Shown: positions 23,122 through 35,400, numbered from the stretch's first letter. The stretch: 64,000 nt of DNA from Marthasterias glacialis (GCA_911728455.2 OU452228.1:7488129-7552128), one strand, 5' to 3'. The notes: a model not told the origin generated them from the letters alone. Translations and numbers: made by a program.

Positions 23122-25707
23122 ATGTTCAATGTTTCTAATGAAGACAATTTCTTAGATAATGATTGTGCGTATTTTGAAAGTAAAGATTTTAATCAACTTG
23201 ACCTGAATTCTGATGGGCAGTTTTCTATATTTTACATAAATTCTAGGAGTCTCTGTAGGCACTACTATGACATACAGCATTACCTATGCTCTCTCGACCA
23301 TCGCTTCTCTGTTTATGGCTTTACTGAGACATGGTTCAAAGGTGCCCCTCCTCCATAAATTCACATGGATAATTATCAGCTGGTTCATTCTTCTCGTTCC
23401 AATAAAATTGGAGGAGGGGCGGCAATGTTCATACATGACACTCTTAAGTTTCGCACTCAATCTGATCTTATGATTCCATCTACTGTTTACGAGTGCATCT
23501 TCATTGAAATTGAACGTAGCCATGCATGTAATGTTATTGTTGGTAGTGTCTACAGGGCTCCTGGTACTTCCCTGGATAACTTCCTTAGCTCTTTTGACAA
23601 TTGCCTTAATTTAATTACCAAAGAGAAAAAACTATGTTACATAATGGGTGATTTTAACCTAAATCTGCTGCATTGTTCCAATCATCAGCCCACAGAGGAT
23701 TTTGTTAATATTGTTTATGCTTATGGGTTGCGCCCGCTGATTGACAAACCTACCCGCATCAGTCCTCATAGCTCCTCTCTCATTGATAATATTCTTACTA
23801 ATCACAATACCAATATCTTAACTGGTATCCTCTATGCTGACATTTCTGATCACTTGCCTCTTTTTCGAATCACTCCTTCTCTTTTTCAGCCTCAAGCTCC
23901 TCCCACGTCTAGCTAAATCTCCAGGAACATTGCCAAAGAGTCTTTGAATACAAGTGACTTGGCTTCCACCGACTGGAGTGCAGTTTACGACCTCAACGAC
24001 GCAGAGCATGCGTATAACCAATTCCTCTCGCTCTTCACCGATCTCTATGACTACCACTTTCCTTTTGTAGCACGTACTTCAGGTAAAGCCCGCAATAGAC
24101 AGCCCTGGATGTCACAAGGAATCATCAACTCTTGTAGCTATAAACAAAAGCTATACAGGCGCTATCTACACAATCCCACATCGACCAATGAGCGAAAATA
24201 TAAGGACTTTCGTAACCAGCTTACTACCATTATTAGAGCTGCTAAAAAGAACTTTTACGCTCACAGGCTTGATGCCAACAAAAACAGCATCAAAGACACA
24301 TGGCGGGAGATCAACAACATCTTAGGTAAAAGTAAGAAAGCCACGATTCCTGATGATGTCACCGATGGTCAAAACACCTTTAAAGACCCTCCATTAATCG
24401 CCGACGCCTTCAATAACTACTTCTTCAGCATTGGTTCTTCACTCGCCGAACAAATTCAGCCAACTACCTCTCATTTCTCAGATTATCTACACAACCTCGA
24501 TAATCCCACCTTCTTCCTGAAACCTACTAATTTCTTAGAAATCAACTCAGTAGGTAAACAACTTTAAACCAGCTATAGCAGCGGCTTTGATGGAATTAGC
24601 TCAACTGTGGTCAAATCTGTTATTTCCTTCATCTCCCGACCCCTTGCTCATATTTTCAACCTCTCTTTTCTTACGGGGTGCGTGCCTGTCTCTCTTAAAA
24701 TTGCTAAAGTAGCTCCTGCATTTAAAAATGGTGATCACCATGACATCCATAATTACAGGCCTATTTCTATTCTCCCTTCTTACTCCAAAATTCTTGAACG
24801 ACTCGTTCATAAGCAAATTTCTACTTTTCTATCTAAATTCAATCTTCTTTGTGATCAACAGTTTGGGTTCCGATCTAAATACTCTACTGATCTGGCTGTT
24901 ATTCAACTTGTTGACAATCTCACTGCTTCTGTTTCCAGTAAGTTACATACTGCTGGTGTCTTTAACGATCTTTCTAAAGCTTTCGACACTATCAACCACT
25001 CTGTTCTTCTTTCTAAACTTGAACTTTATGGCATCAGAGGTGTTGCTTTTCATTGGTTCTCAGACTACCTAAGCAACATGTCCCAATTCACTAATGTGAA
25101 TAACTCTGAGTCTGACAGGAAAGATATCAATTGTGGGGTTCCTCAAGGTTCGATCCTGGGTCCACTTCTTTTCCTCTTATATGTTAATGACCTGAACAAA
25201 TCTTCTTCTTTGCTTTCCTTTACACTCTTTTCTGACGACACAACGATAGTTTTTTCTGCGCATGACCACTCTACACTTATAATTACCTTAACCAATGAAC
25301 TTACCAAAGTGTCGTCTTGGTTCAAGGCCAATAAACTCTCGCTGAACTCAAAGAAAACCAACTACATGCTCTTCACCAGATCTAACAAACCTCACAACAT
25401 CACCGGCTCTCCTGTCCTCATTGATGGCAACCCAATCACCAGGACTCACTCCACTAAATTCCTTAGAGTTATTATTGATGACCGGCTCACATGGGGGGAT
25501 CATATCTCCTCTATCAATACGACTGTCTCCCGTAGTACAGGTTTCCTCCCCAAACTGGGTACTTTTCTTCCTTCGGCTACTCTATTCACACTTTACAACA
25601 CACTTATCCTCCCATATCTTTCTTATTGCAATATTGTATGGGCACGGTGTACTAACAATAAACTCCATTCATTCACAATCACTCAGGAACGAGCAATTAG
25701 AATTTAA
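23122..25707 (+). pseudogene. LINE ORF2 (endonuclease + RT) with premature stops
   Basis: One frame holds apurinic-type endonuclease motifs (FYINSRSL; FTETWFKG; SVYRAPGTS; GDFNLNLL; SDHLPLF) followed by RT motifs: APAFKNGDHHDIHNYRPISI, FGFRSKYSTDLAV, FNDLSKAFDTINH, GVPQGSILGPLLFLLYVND and LFSDDTTI, with catalytic D and DD present (SDD where ADD is usual). In-frame stops are at 23356 (TAA), 23914 (TAA) and 24565 (TAA). After 25707 homology continues in other frames to about 25860. Point nonsense changes dominate, so decay is fairly recent. Confidence 0.9.
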
Positions 25708-25870
25708 ACACCCTAACTCTTTCTGACATCAACACTTTTCAAACTGCTATATTTATGTATAATGTGCACTTATGACTGTGTCAAAGACTTTTTATTGGCT
25801 TATGTACATTTATGTTCATTTAATAGCAACTCGGACCCAGACTTCATCCTTTTGATGCATGTGTTTTATC

Positions 25871-26290
25871 TAATTTACTAGCAATAGCAAGTTTTTCTAT
25901 TATTTAGTGCCAGGATTTTGCGTTAAAAAAGAAAGGTTTTTCTATTAAAAACATAACAATTAGTTGTTTTTTAGAAATCCATATTTTTGGGGACTTGCAT
26001 TTTACAACAAATAAAATGTCTACCATTGTAGATTTTTAATAATGATTTCAGCATTGGCAATTAGTACTTGACCAGTTGCACTGTTGTCACACAAGGCTAC
26101 TGTCTACCATGGTGCAAGTCTAACCTTTAAATGCACACTGCTCCCAAAATCGTGCAACCCAAACTTATCGGTGATGTCAGGTAAATTGGGTCAATATATA
26201 AATTGTTTAAATTATTAATCATGACTTTTTGAAATCTATTTACGTATGTACTCACCCAAAGATTTATTCCAGTGATGACTGCAAGGCAGC
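25871..26290. other. AT-rich spacer
   Basis: Probably the 3' end of the LINE plus flanking DNA; no gene or repeat boundary identified. Confidence 0.35.
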
Positions 26291-26304
26291 TGTGTTCATC
26301 ATAA

Positions 26305-26575
26305 TAGGGTGGCATGGGTGGCGTGTGCGTAAAGCGTTCGTCTCTCATCAGTGTGTCCCTGGTTCGATTTCCGGCTAGGGCCATGAGTGAGTAGAGTTGT
26401 GCGTTGGTTCTCTCCTGTGTCACAAGGGTTTTTCTCCAGGCCATCCGGTTTTCCTCCCTCCGGACAAACCAAACACTTTCGATCTCAGGCTGTGCTCCGT
26501 AGTCATATAGGGGTTGATGTGGCTGGCTGCCAAAGGTGCCCTTGAATGCCTGCAGCTCAAACACGTGTAGCCGCG
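26305..26575 (+). repeat. tRNA-derived SINE-like element
   Basis: Contains a Pol III promoter pattern: an A-box-like GGTGGCGTGTGCG near 26318 and a B box GGTTCGATTTC at 26361-26371. These are followed by a body with GGTTTTTCTCCAGGCCATCC and GGTTTTCCTCCCTCCGG, wording common in invertebrate tRNA-SINEs. It lacks a foldable complete tRNA, so it is not a tRNA gene. Confidence 0.65.
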
Positions 26576-26859
26576 TCCTTCGCAATTCAGCTTCTCAGCT
26601 GCGAGTAGGGATGATTAGCCTTCCAAATCATTATGCATGGATGCTTGGTGTTCAACAATACAGGATACCTGAACGAAAAACCATGACAAAGACTTAGTAA
26701 GGAAACTTAGTAAGACTATAATTCAGGGTGTACTTATATTAGTCTCTTTTGTGTGACAATGACTCCAATTATCTGTAAGGTAGCCTTGAGTTTCTCCATT
26801 TGTAAACCAAATATAATAACAACTAAAAACTAGAACTGTGTTTGTAGCAAAACAAACAC

Positions 26860-26899
26860 GGGTCGGTTTCGGGTCGGTTTCGGGTCGGTTTCGGGTCAG
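26860..26899 (+). repeat. 11-bp tandem repeat (GGGTCGGTTTC)
   Basis: Between three and four consecutive copies; simple tandem repeat with no further signal. Confidence 0.8.
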
Positions 26900-27007
26900 T
26901 TGAAAAACAAATACTATCAGGATTTCATGTTAGAAAATAAATTTGTTGTTAAAATGTTTCCTTACATGTAAAAAGTTGTATTAACGTTATGAGGATTGCG
27001 TGTTCGC

Positions 27008-27183
27008 TGATGCCCTGACTTGCATGTCGTTTTGCGCAGTCAACGCACAGTACCAGCTGTGTAGAGCGTGCGCTTGGTCAATCATGACCAATGGAACTTC
27101 TATACAGTGTGGGTTGCATGTTGGCATATGGGGACTGGTATCCCGTCTTGACTGCGCAAAACAATATGGAAGTCAGGGCATCG
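27008..27183. repeat. foldback element, 176 bp
   Basis: The left arm TGATGCCCTGACTTGCATGT (27008 on), continuing to GTTTTGCGCAGTCAA, is the complement of 27148-27183 with two or three differences. This gives a hairpin of roughly 36-bp arms; MITE-like. Confidence 0.75.
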
Positions 27184-27359
27184 ATTTAGAGGACAGAAAA
27201 TGATCGTAAGTACAATTAAATGCATTTTATTTCATCCTTGATATCTTGAGAAGCCAGTATAGGTGATTTTCCGGCAATTTTGTTGAGTCTTTGGCAATTT
27301 TTTTGAACAGGGTATCACAGATTCGTTTTAAATCCACTCCATGGTCAACTTACTACATA

Positions 27360-27795
27360 TCACTTACTGGGGCGCTAGTACGACCGATAACATCAAAATC
27401 TCAAAAAAGGAGTACAGCAGTCAGCACCCAAGCTGCTGGGTCTGGGGGAAGTCTGGGGGAAGTGGAAAAGTTTCCATATCCGGCTGCCACTTTCTAAGGG
27501 ATTTTTTAGATTTTTAAATGGATGTTGGACTTTATTTCCCTTTTTTCAAAGTACCATTCAAAGTGCCTGTTCCTCTGTATATATTCTGCCAACCTTTCTG
27601 GACAGGTAAGGATATCAGTTGAACTAAATTAAGGGAGATAAAGTGGCAGCCGGATATGGCATTTTTGCCTCACACAAAACTACACAAATATGGCGGTGGA
27701 GTTGCAAAATTAACTGGTATGCTGGTATGCGGTGCGCTGGTCCTATGGGCTGGTTCAACGTACCAGTTAATTTTGCAACTCCACTGCCATATTTG
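27360..27795. repeat. cluster of inverted repeats / MITE copies
   Basis: Three structures. 27368-27450 is a copy of the foldback family at 32901-33041 (GGGGCGCT, GTACGACCGAT, AAATCTCAAAAAAGGAGTAC). 27474-27493 (CCATATCCGGCTGCCACTTT) is exactly inverted at 27640-27659. 27685-27719 (CAAATATGGCGGTGGAGTTG ...) is inverted at 27761-27795 with one mismatch around a 41-base loop. No coding sequence. Confidence 0.75.
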
Positions 27796-28009
27796 TTGCA
27801 ATACTGTCTGAATGGGATCTGAATTACGGTGAGAATTCATCAATTCTTAATCTACTTTTAGTTTGCGGAGTGGATTTTCTGGACCCGTGCAACGCTCGAT
27901 GAGAGTTCAAAGAACACATAGAGCCTAATTTGGGCGAGATCTGATTTCAAAAAAGAACTGTAGCCATGTAAACGTGAAGGGCAGAAAGGATTTTGTACAT
28001 GTCACTCTA

Positions 28010-28140
28010 TTAGGTTCGTGGAGACGATAGTGAAACGAACCTCATAATTCTAGGAGTAGGGTGGCGACATCAACAAGCATGCACTTGACCACTGCCTATT
28101 TGGTTTGAAATGTGGCAGAGAGGCTTGGGGTGGGTGAGGG
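28010..28140. repeat. hairpin MITE fragment plus dispersed 80-bp repeat
   Basis: 28012-28060 (GGAGACGATAGTGAAACGAA, CCTCATAATTCTAGGAGTAG) is a diverged copy of the palindrome at 32645-32716. Directly after it, 28061-28140 is the second copy of the repeat at 12840-12919. Confidence 0.75.
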
Positions 28141-28469
28141 CTGACTAGGAAGAGAAACCCAATTGCGGAACAAACAAAATTATAAATTCAAACACACACC
28201 CATAACATTGTTTACATATGAAGTGCGAATCTACAGGTAGTGTCACCTAACTTCTGAAATGTTAACCATGTCAGAAAAAGTTGCTACTAACAACACTTCC
28301 AACACAATGTATGTACCAATACAATTTGTTGGGAATTTCCAACAAAGTATATGTGTTTGGCACCTCCAACACATTGTATGTACATTGTAAGTAAATGGAA
28401 GTGTTGGAAGTGTGGTTGTATTACCTTGTTTGGAAATTTGTACAAAGTCAGAAAATAATTGCTACTCCA

Positions 28470-29165
28470 AATAAGGAGTTATGGCCATTCAATGTTTTCA
28501 TTGTTTTGGCTCATTAAACTGGAACTATTGTCACAATCATGAGTTTTATAATTTCAAAAGAATCTGCAAGTTTTTAATGCCAGTTTCAAGCAAGTACATC
28601 CTTGTAATAAGGAGTTATGCCCAATGACAGTTTTAATTGTTTCAGCTAATTCAACTGGAACAAGTGTCACAATCATGAGTTTTTTCTTTTATATGAATCT
28701 GCAGAATGTCAGCCAAGAACAGGCAAAAGAAAGAGGACGGCAAAAGGAAAGATGGAGAGATGACATAACAACACACATAAGCATGGCAACATGGACCAGA
28801 GTGGCTAGGGAGAGATGTAAATGAAAATTTTATGCAGAGGGCTTTGTCCAACAGATGGATGAACTACAACCTAGTCTGATTGATGAACCTGCATGCCACA
28901 AGCAATATTTGATACAAGTTTAAGTCAGTTCATTATTGCAAAAAGGAGTTATGACCATTTAAGGTTTTCCACTGTTTTAGCTCATTCAACTGGAACCAGT
29001 GTCACAATCATGAGTCTTATTCTTTTATATGAATCTGCTTCCCATTAGCATTATTTGATACAACTTTCAAATCAGTACATTGCTGCAATAAGTAATTAAA
29101 GCCATTCAAGGTTTCATTGTTTAGCTCACTCAACTGGAACTGGTGTCATATTCAGCATTTCATTA
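28470..29165 (+). repeat. four diverged ~140-150-bp tandem units
   Basis: AAGGAGTTATG followed by CCATT...TTTCATTGTTTTAGCTCA, CAACTGGAAC and GTGTCACAATCATGAGT recurs at about 28472, 28608, 28940 and 29090. The second and third are pushed apart by an inserted LINE fragment. No gene. Confidence 0.75.
28705..28860 (+). pseudogene. RTE-type LINE ORF2 C-terminal fragment
   Basis: The frame reads AKERGRQKERWRDDITTHIS, then MATWTRVARERCK. A TGA sits where a Trp is usual, and the frame continues as KFYAEGFVQQ. This matches the typical C-terminal tail (GRPK-x-RW...W...A..R..W) of RTE-like endonuclease-reverse transcriptases. Only this end is present. Confidence 0.65.
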
Positions 29166-29429
29166 CTGAGTACAATATATGCACACTTTTGCAAGTAATA
29201 AGACAAAACTACAAATATGTTTCTAAACATTTAGGAGTCAATGTTTAAGCTTGTAATACATTTTTTGTTACATTTTTTATTTAAAAAACATTTCCTGAAA
29301 AAAAAAATGGTTGAGAAAGACAAAACATGACTGACACTGTATAATGATCTCTTTTCAGGGCATAAATACCATAAAAAACACCTCAACACTTTAAGGTTGA
29401 AGCTTCATGTTTAAACTTTAACATTCACA

Positions 29430-29530
29430 GTGAATGCGGACGGCCGCACGGCCCGACGGACAGACGGACGGAAATCGTCATCACATAGGCTCGCTCTGCT
29501 TCGCAGCTCGCCAAAAAGGTCCCACGGACG
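29430..29530. repeat. GACGGACGGA-type dispersed repeat
   Basis: CGGACGGCCGCACGGCCCGA, GGACAGACGGACGGA and CATAGGCTCGCTCTGCTTCG form a GC-rich block of a type common in marine invertebrate repeats. It borders the candidate exon at 29598-29720. Confidence 0.5.
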
Positions 29531-29597
29531 ACGCGGGTGTATCATACAAATTTCTCCGAAATATGTGTCAAAATTCGAAAAATAAAGAACCACTCAC

Positions 29598-29720
29598 GTT
29601 GACTGAGTTACTCCGGTTCTCCTCGCTGTAGTTAAGGATGTTAACAAGTCGTTTTAGCAGAGGAAAATTGCCGTTAATCCGAGCCCGAAACGTGCTCAAA
29701 GTTCCACGACAAGCCGCCAT
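29598..29720 (-). CDS. candidate first coding exon, unknown gene
   Basis: The minus strand has ATGGCGGCTTG in a strong start context. It is followed by 41 open codons reading MAACRGTLSTFRARINGNFP, then LLKRLVNILNYSEENRSNSVN, ending exactly at a consensus donor, AAC followed by GTGAGTGG (phase 0). The segment is GC-richer than its surroundings, as first exons often are. The N-terminus is basic, with no acidic residue before about position 33, which would suit a mitochondrial targeting peptide. The family is not recognised from so short a piece, and no second exon was found to the left. Confidence 0.5.
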
Positions 29721-32212
29721 ATTTAGTTTTTTTTTCCAGGCTTAGGGGGCGCTGCTCTTGGCACAGCGCGTGACAAATATTAGTTCAAAACAGTCCGCTG
29801 AATTTAGATGCAAATAAGTAGGAAAACGTTATTTGATCCAAAGGTAGTATTTATTTTTTCTTTAAACTCCAAATATTAATTATTGGGTTTTTTTTCTGCA
29901 ACTCATTCTGTAGATAAAGTAAAACATTCAACTCGAGTACAGATTATTGAACACTGGGCATGATAACAGATAAACAAAAGTCAGTTTGATGGATTTACTA
30001 CCGCTGCGACGCCCTTGGATTATTGACAGCACACCCCTACTTATCTAATAGAAAGTTCCATTTCTGTTCAGTCATCTGTACCATATTTGGTTAATGCAAA
30101 TTTTGTGACCCCGTTGTTGAAGAACGGCCCGCGTCTTTCTACGCCTAATTTCTGGCCTACAGAAAATGGTTCTCTTTCTCGTCCCATGTGCCGGCAGTTA
30201 AAATACCCTAGACGAACAATACACAAAATAAATGTCATTTATTCTAATTTCAGTTTGTTTATAATATTGTAAAGAAGCTTCATTTAAGGTGTTTTTTTTT
30301 GTTTTTTAATATCTATGCTCGATCTTTTGCTGATTTGACCCAAACATTTGAGTTTTAAACTTTAGATAGCTATTTTGATAGATTCTGGAGTTATAAGCTT
30401 TCATAAATAAGGGACTGCACGAAAAAGATCCGCCGATGATAAGTAGTAGTTAATTAATAACTAGAAATAAATTAAAGTAGGGACCCGACATTATCTTACG
30501 TTCATCAAAATAAGCGAAAGTTTTTGTATGTTTTTTTTTTCGTTTGAAAAAAATATATAAAAAAATAATCTTTTGGCGAAAATCGGGCCATGCAACTTTA
30601 ACGGATTTCTAAAGGCTCATATTTTTTCTTAACTAAAACAAATATCATTGAAAAGAAAATTCAATTTCTGAAAACATGAGAACTAAAGCTTTTTCTTCTA
30701 AATTCAGGTCTATATTTTGAACAAAGTACAGACTTATCAACTGTATTTTTGTTTTAAGATAAAATACACAAACTCACAAGTCTTAAAAAAACAAACTATA
30801 GCCCGAATGTATTTTGCATACTCAATGGAAACTTGAATCATTTTCCCTCTCACCACTCAGTTGGAAAATAATTTAGACATTTTTGCTTTCTATGTAAGGA
30901 ATTTGGGCAAATGCATCAACATTTTACTTTAAAATGATAACAAAATATCAGTAAATAGTGAGAATCATAAAATATGCAGTTTGCGGTAATAGCATGTAGA
31001 GAATCATTCCATTTTGTTGCTGACTTATGATACACTGGCACCAATGAAAATATGAAGTTTAAATGTTGCCCGATGCATGAACAAACAAATAATGGTGCTT
31101 ATCCAATCAGTAATTGAATAACAAAAATCACCAAAGAGAAAAGTAACACTACAATTGGCTTTTGGAATTAAATGTTTAAAGAATATTTTCTTTGTGTGTG
31201 TGTGAGTTTGTTTAGGCATTCAAACTGGGGACTTATAACAAAAGAGGACAATAGGGTCCCCAGTTGGAAAAGGTCCCCAGTTGGAAATCGTGTACAAAAC
31301 CAATGGGAGCTATTGCTAAAAAGTTAAAGTACAAACAAAAGAGGGACAATAGGAGGTCCCCGATTGGAGGTAAATACACACTTGTGTGTGTGAGGGGGGG
31401 GGGGTGTTTTTGGTACTCTCTCAAACATATACATAGGCATAAATCAACACTAATCAAAACAAAAGGGAAGGCAAAATCCCTTGGCAAATTATATCGGCAA
31501 TAAACCTTTTAATACCCCAAAAAATAATTATGATGAGGTCAAAAAACAAATTTGTTGTCAAATAATGATAATGGTTTTAAAACGATGAGGAGTGAGGTTA
31601 CATAACTTATAAACAGAACATAACTGGACATAGTTTACTAAATCAATTAACATTAGTAATAATATAGAAACTTTACAGGATTCTGACATGACCCAGCACC
31701 AGACAACATGCCCAACAACCAGCTACCAGGAAAAAAAATGCTAGATTTTAGGTTGAAAGTCGGAATGTCTTATCCGAGAAAACTTCTACATGTGGTGCTC
31801 TCAACTTCGAACGTGAATGAAATCATAATTCATCCAAAAACCAAAAAAAAAAAAAAAACAATCGAAACCATCTGCAACTAAAGCCAAAACAAGAGCATTT
31901 GTGTATCTTTTCTGAGGTTCAATGATATTCCCACGGCACTACTGGAGTAATAGAAATTTGTTTCCAGCAAACAATGCTGTAGCTTTCGCTAAAAATGTCA
32001 ATGTTTATTTCCCATATGGTATCATTAAAATGCAATCATAAATAGATGAAATTACATAAACAGCAGGTAACCACTTTCACCACTTTTTCCTCTGTTAACG
32101 TCAATAAAAAAATAAAAGAATGCTGCGAACTCGAAACATGTACATTCCGGTTTTCATTTGCCAATAACAATAAAAGAAAGCTTATCAATAAAGTAACATG
32201 TACTTGAATGGG
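29721..32212. other. long AT-rich spacer
   Basis: No gene recognised. 31237-31275 and 31332-31370 are a local direct repeat (ACAAAAGAGGACAATAGG, GGTCCCCAGTTGG). A G-run lies near 31391. The start may include the promoter of the minus-strand exon at 29598-29720. Confidence 0.45.
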
Positions 32213-32276
32213 AGACTTTTGAGACGATAGCGGGCGTCCCACAGACCGATCCTTTTCCATAAGGTTTATCGCAAAT
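32213..32276 (+). repeat. left terminal inverted repeat
   Basis: Begins AGACTTTTGAGACGATAGCG, continues GGCGTCCCACAGACC, TCCTTTTCCAT and AAGGTTTATCGCAAAT. It is the complement of 40152-40237 apart from one substitution and a 22-base segment present only on the right. Confidence 0.92.
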
Positions 32277-32423
32277 ACTCAAAGCGCATGCGTCAGCCGC
32301 AGTGCAGAATTGCATGCCGGTCTCGTTAGCGACCACCGCCGACAGTGGACCGTCAACGTAGTACCGGAAGCATTTTTTTCTGTGCAGTTTGAACCGGAAG
32401 AAAAATATTCACCATGCGGCGGA

Positions 32424-35400
32424 ATGGCCGAAGCTATCAACAGAAACGTCCTTGAGCGGTGGAATGTCAAGCAATTACAGGATTTTCTCAGAGAAAGAGA
32501 CATTCAAATAACACAAAATGGCAGAATTCGAACAAAGGCAGAGCTCGTGCAGTTGTCTGTTGAAGCTATAAAATGGGGAGAGCGATCAAGGTAAGCTTTT
32601 CAGTCTCACACAACAATTCGTCAAAGTTGCGTACGGTAGTACTTACTCCTAGAACTATGAGGTTTGTTCCGCTATCGTCTCCACGATAGCGGAACAAACC
32701 TCATAGTTCTAGGAGTAGGTAGTACTATACTACTAGTAGTAGTACTACTAATATTATTATTAATAACTAGATATAAAACAACAAAATCAAAGTCATCGGT
32801 ATAAAGGGCTAGGACAGGTGATGGAAGAGCCATGCAAAACATGTTATATAGGCCTACCTCACTTGTTTTTACCTTAAATTTTATGGGCCTACATTAGAGT
32901 TAGACCCACTAACTGGGGCGCTGTACTCCTTTTTGAGATTTTGACATAATCGGTCGTACTACTAGTACTACTGTACTGTAGTACTACTCTAGTACGACCG
33001 ATGATGTCAATGGGGGTAAAGCGCCCCAGTTACTGGGTCTAGTCCTACATGTATCTGCATGATCTGAGTGATGCCTAAATAAATTAAAAATGTTTATAAA
33101 AATAACATGGTTTCAACTTAAAAAAAACTGACCTTTTTCCAGTATTCCAGTAGGCGTAATGGGCTTAAAATCATCGTATTTGATTAAAAGTTATTTAAAA
33201 CCTGTTATTTTATTATTCACTCATCAGAAAGCACATGATTTATTGATTGCAGGGACAGTGATAGTGTTGAGAAGTTGATCATACAAAAAGAGAGAGAAAG
33301 TTGTCTAGTACTTGAGAATGGTTTAGTATATCTTCCTGATCCTCAAACTTTGAACTCTAACTGGGAAGCATCTGCTGTGAACTTTCCCCCTACAACTTTG
33401 ACAGAAGTGGATGAGTACATTACTTTGTGTGAGTATTATTATTTTCTTATAAAATCCTTTTAGGACTAGACACGAGAGTTGTATCACATGAAACGAACAA
33501 TATATTTTACCTTCTCAGTTTTGTTCATCAAAAAAACAATTTAGATCAGAAGAGAAAATTTGACTGAAGTGGGACTTAAACTGAAAGCTCTGGAGTTTCA
33601 TTTCAACACTTAACCATTTTATCAACTACGTATTTAGCTATTGTGGCACTATGGTGGCACATCGGTCCTTACTCTATGATCTGATATGTCAGCTATTGTT
33701 TGGGTAGACTGTCAGTCAAAAGCCATGAGTAATTAATTCATTAATAAAATACTTGTAAAAAAAGCCTCAGCTAAAGTGCAGGGTTTAAATCATGCATTAT
33801 AAACACATTGTCTAGTGTTTACACATGAACATAAAATAAGCATATGAACAAACAGACATAAAATTAACAAAACCAACTGGAAAGAGTACTATTTCTCACC
33901 ATTATTTTTTTTTTTATATGACTTGACAACTAACAAAATTGTATGTTTGATGTAAAACAGTAATTTGAGACTGAAAAACTTCAAGCTTTTGTTTGACTAG
34001 TCCATGAACTTGTTACACAATGTCAAAGGTGGCAGTGATATACAGTACTGCTACTCTCTCTGACCAAACTCAGGAACAGTTATCATTGTGTCAGTGTAAA
34101 AATGTTTTATCACGATTTTGCAACAACATTGTATCCCTTTGCACAAAAATGCTTTGTGTTGTATCTTGGTGTGTATTGGTTTTGTGTGTACATTTAAGCT
34201 ACATAACTGAGATACAGTCTTTTGTGCACTGACAATACATTGCATTTGTACAAAACAACTTACAGGTAGTTCATCTTCTTCATTTACAGGTGCAGAGAAA
34301 CACCAAATCTCAACAGGAGGGGAAAAGGCAAAACTAGAGGGACAGAGTGTGTGGCGCGCAAAACATGTACGAGAGGTGCGATTCCATGCCATAAGTGACA
34401 ATATTCGGTACTGTTTTGTTGATGGTCGAGTTGTGCCACAGAAGGCCATCACCAGTGCACCATATTACACTTGGGTAGCATTGCACAAGGACACTGGATC
34501 AGTTTCCTCAGCACTATGCTCATGCAGGGCAGGACTTCGAGGGTTCTGCAAACACACAGTGGCCCTCCTTTGTCACATTGCACATGAAGTTCAGATGGGA
34601 GCAAACAAAGCATGTACATCTAAACCTCAGCAGTGGCACAAGCCCCCGAAGAGAGGTGAGAAGATTCACAAACCTGATTTTGTGAAGAACTTTAAAATCA
34701 TTGGTGTAACAGGTGAACTTGATTTAGAGAGTGTCGACATCGATCACAGCTCACTTAATAGATCTTCATTTGATCCTAGAGCTATTGATGACAGGCATGA
34801 ACGCAGCATTGGTGAATTCAACTTGCGTGGTCTTGCTACAGTGACAGGCAGAGACTGCGCTGTGTTGTTATATGCTCCAAGAAAACAGATTCCATATGAT
34901 GATGACTTCGTCAAATCTTTTGCTAATGTCCAGTCAGAAGAGGTGGTGGAAACAGTCCCCATTGCACCTACTGTCTATCAAGCAAGAGAAAAAACTCTTG
35001 AGCATATTGAAATAGGTGACTGTGACATTGTACAGTGCTTTCTTGACAATTTGCAAGCACCACCCGATGCTTTTGAAGCAGTGTCTAAACAAACAGCGAA
35101 ACAGAGTAAGTCAACAAAATGGTGGGATTACAGGATTGGGAGAATAACTGCATCCAAAGCTCATGAATGTGCATCCAAAGTCAAGGATTCTGAAGTCAAA
35201 GGGCGTTATAATTCTGCATTGAGTAGTGTCATGGGGTATGAGGGGAAAGTATCTTCGAAATCACTAGCATGGGGAAAAAGCCGAGAGAAAGTAGCGAGGA
35301 AAGTTTATGTCAAGAACGTGAAGAAGCATCACAAATCATTTAATGTTTCTGACACAGGGGTGAGCATACACCCAGATGTTCCCTACATAGCTGGGTCTCC

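Larger units (their letters stand above)
21700..25870 (+). mobile_element. CR1/jockey-type LINE, full-length but inactivated
   Basis: A two-ORF non-LTR retrotransposon: 5' leader (to 21811), ORF1 (21812-22792), a 329-base spacer, and ORF2 with endonuclease and reverse transcriptase (23122 to about 25860). Order and motifs fit the CR1/jockey group. ORF2 carries three premature in-frame stops, then loses frame after 25707. The exact 5' and 3' ends and any target duplication were not resolved. Confidence 0.9.

Noticed and set aside
26127-26585. 152-codon minus-strand frame as a gene
   Set aside because: It covers the tRNA-derived SINE; the apparent protein is the SINE body in reverse.
34349-34352. 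Start of the YqaJ protein at 34349
   Set aside because: The codon there is GTG, not ATG, and the frame continues upstream to an acceptor at 34289 joined in phase to two earlier exons.
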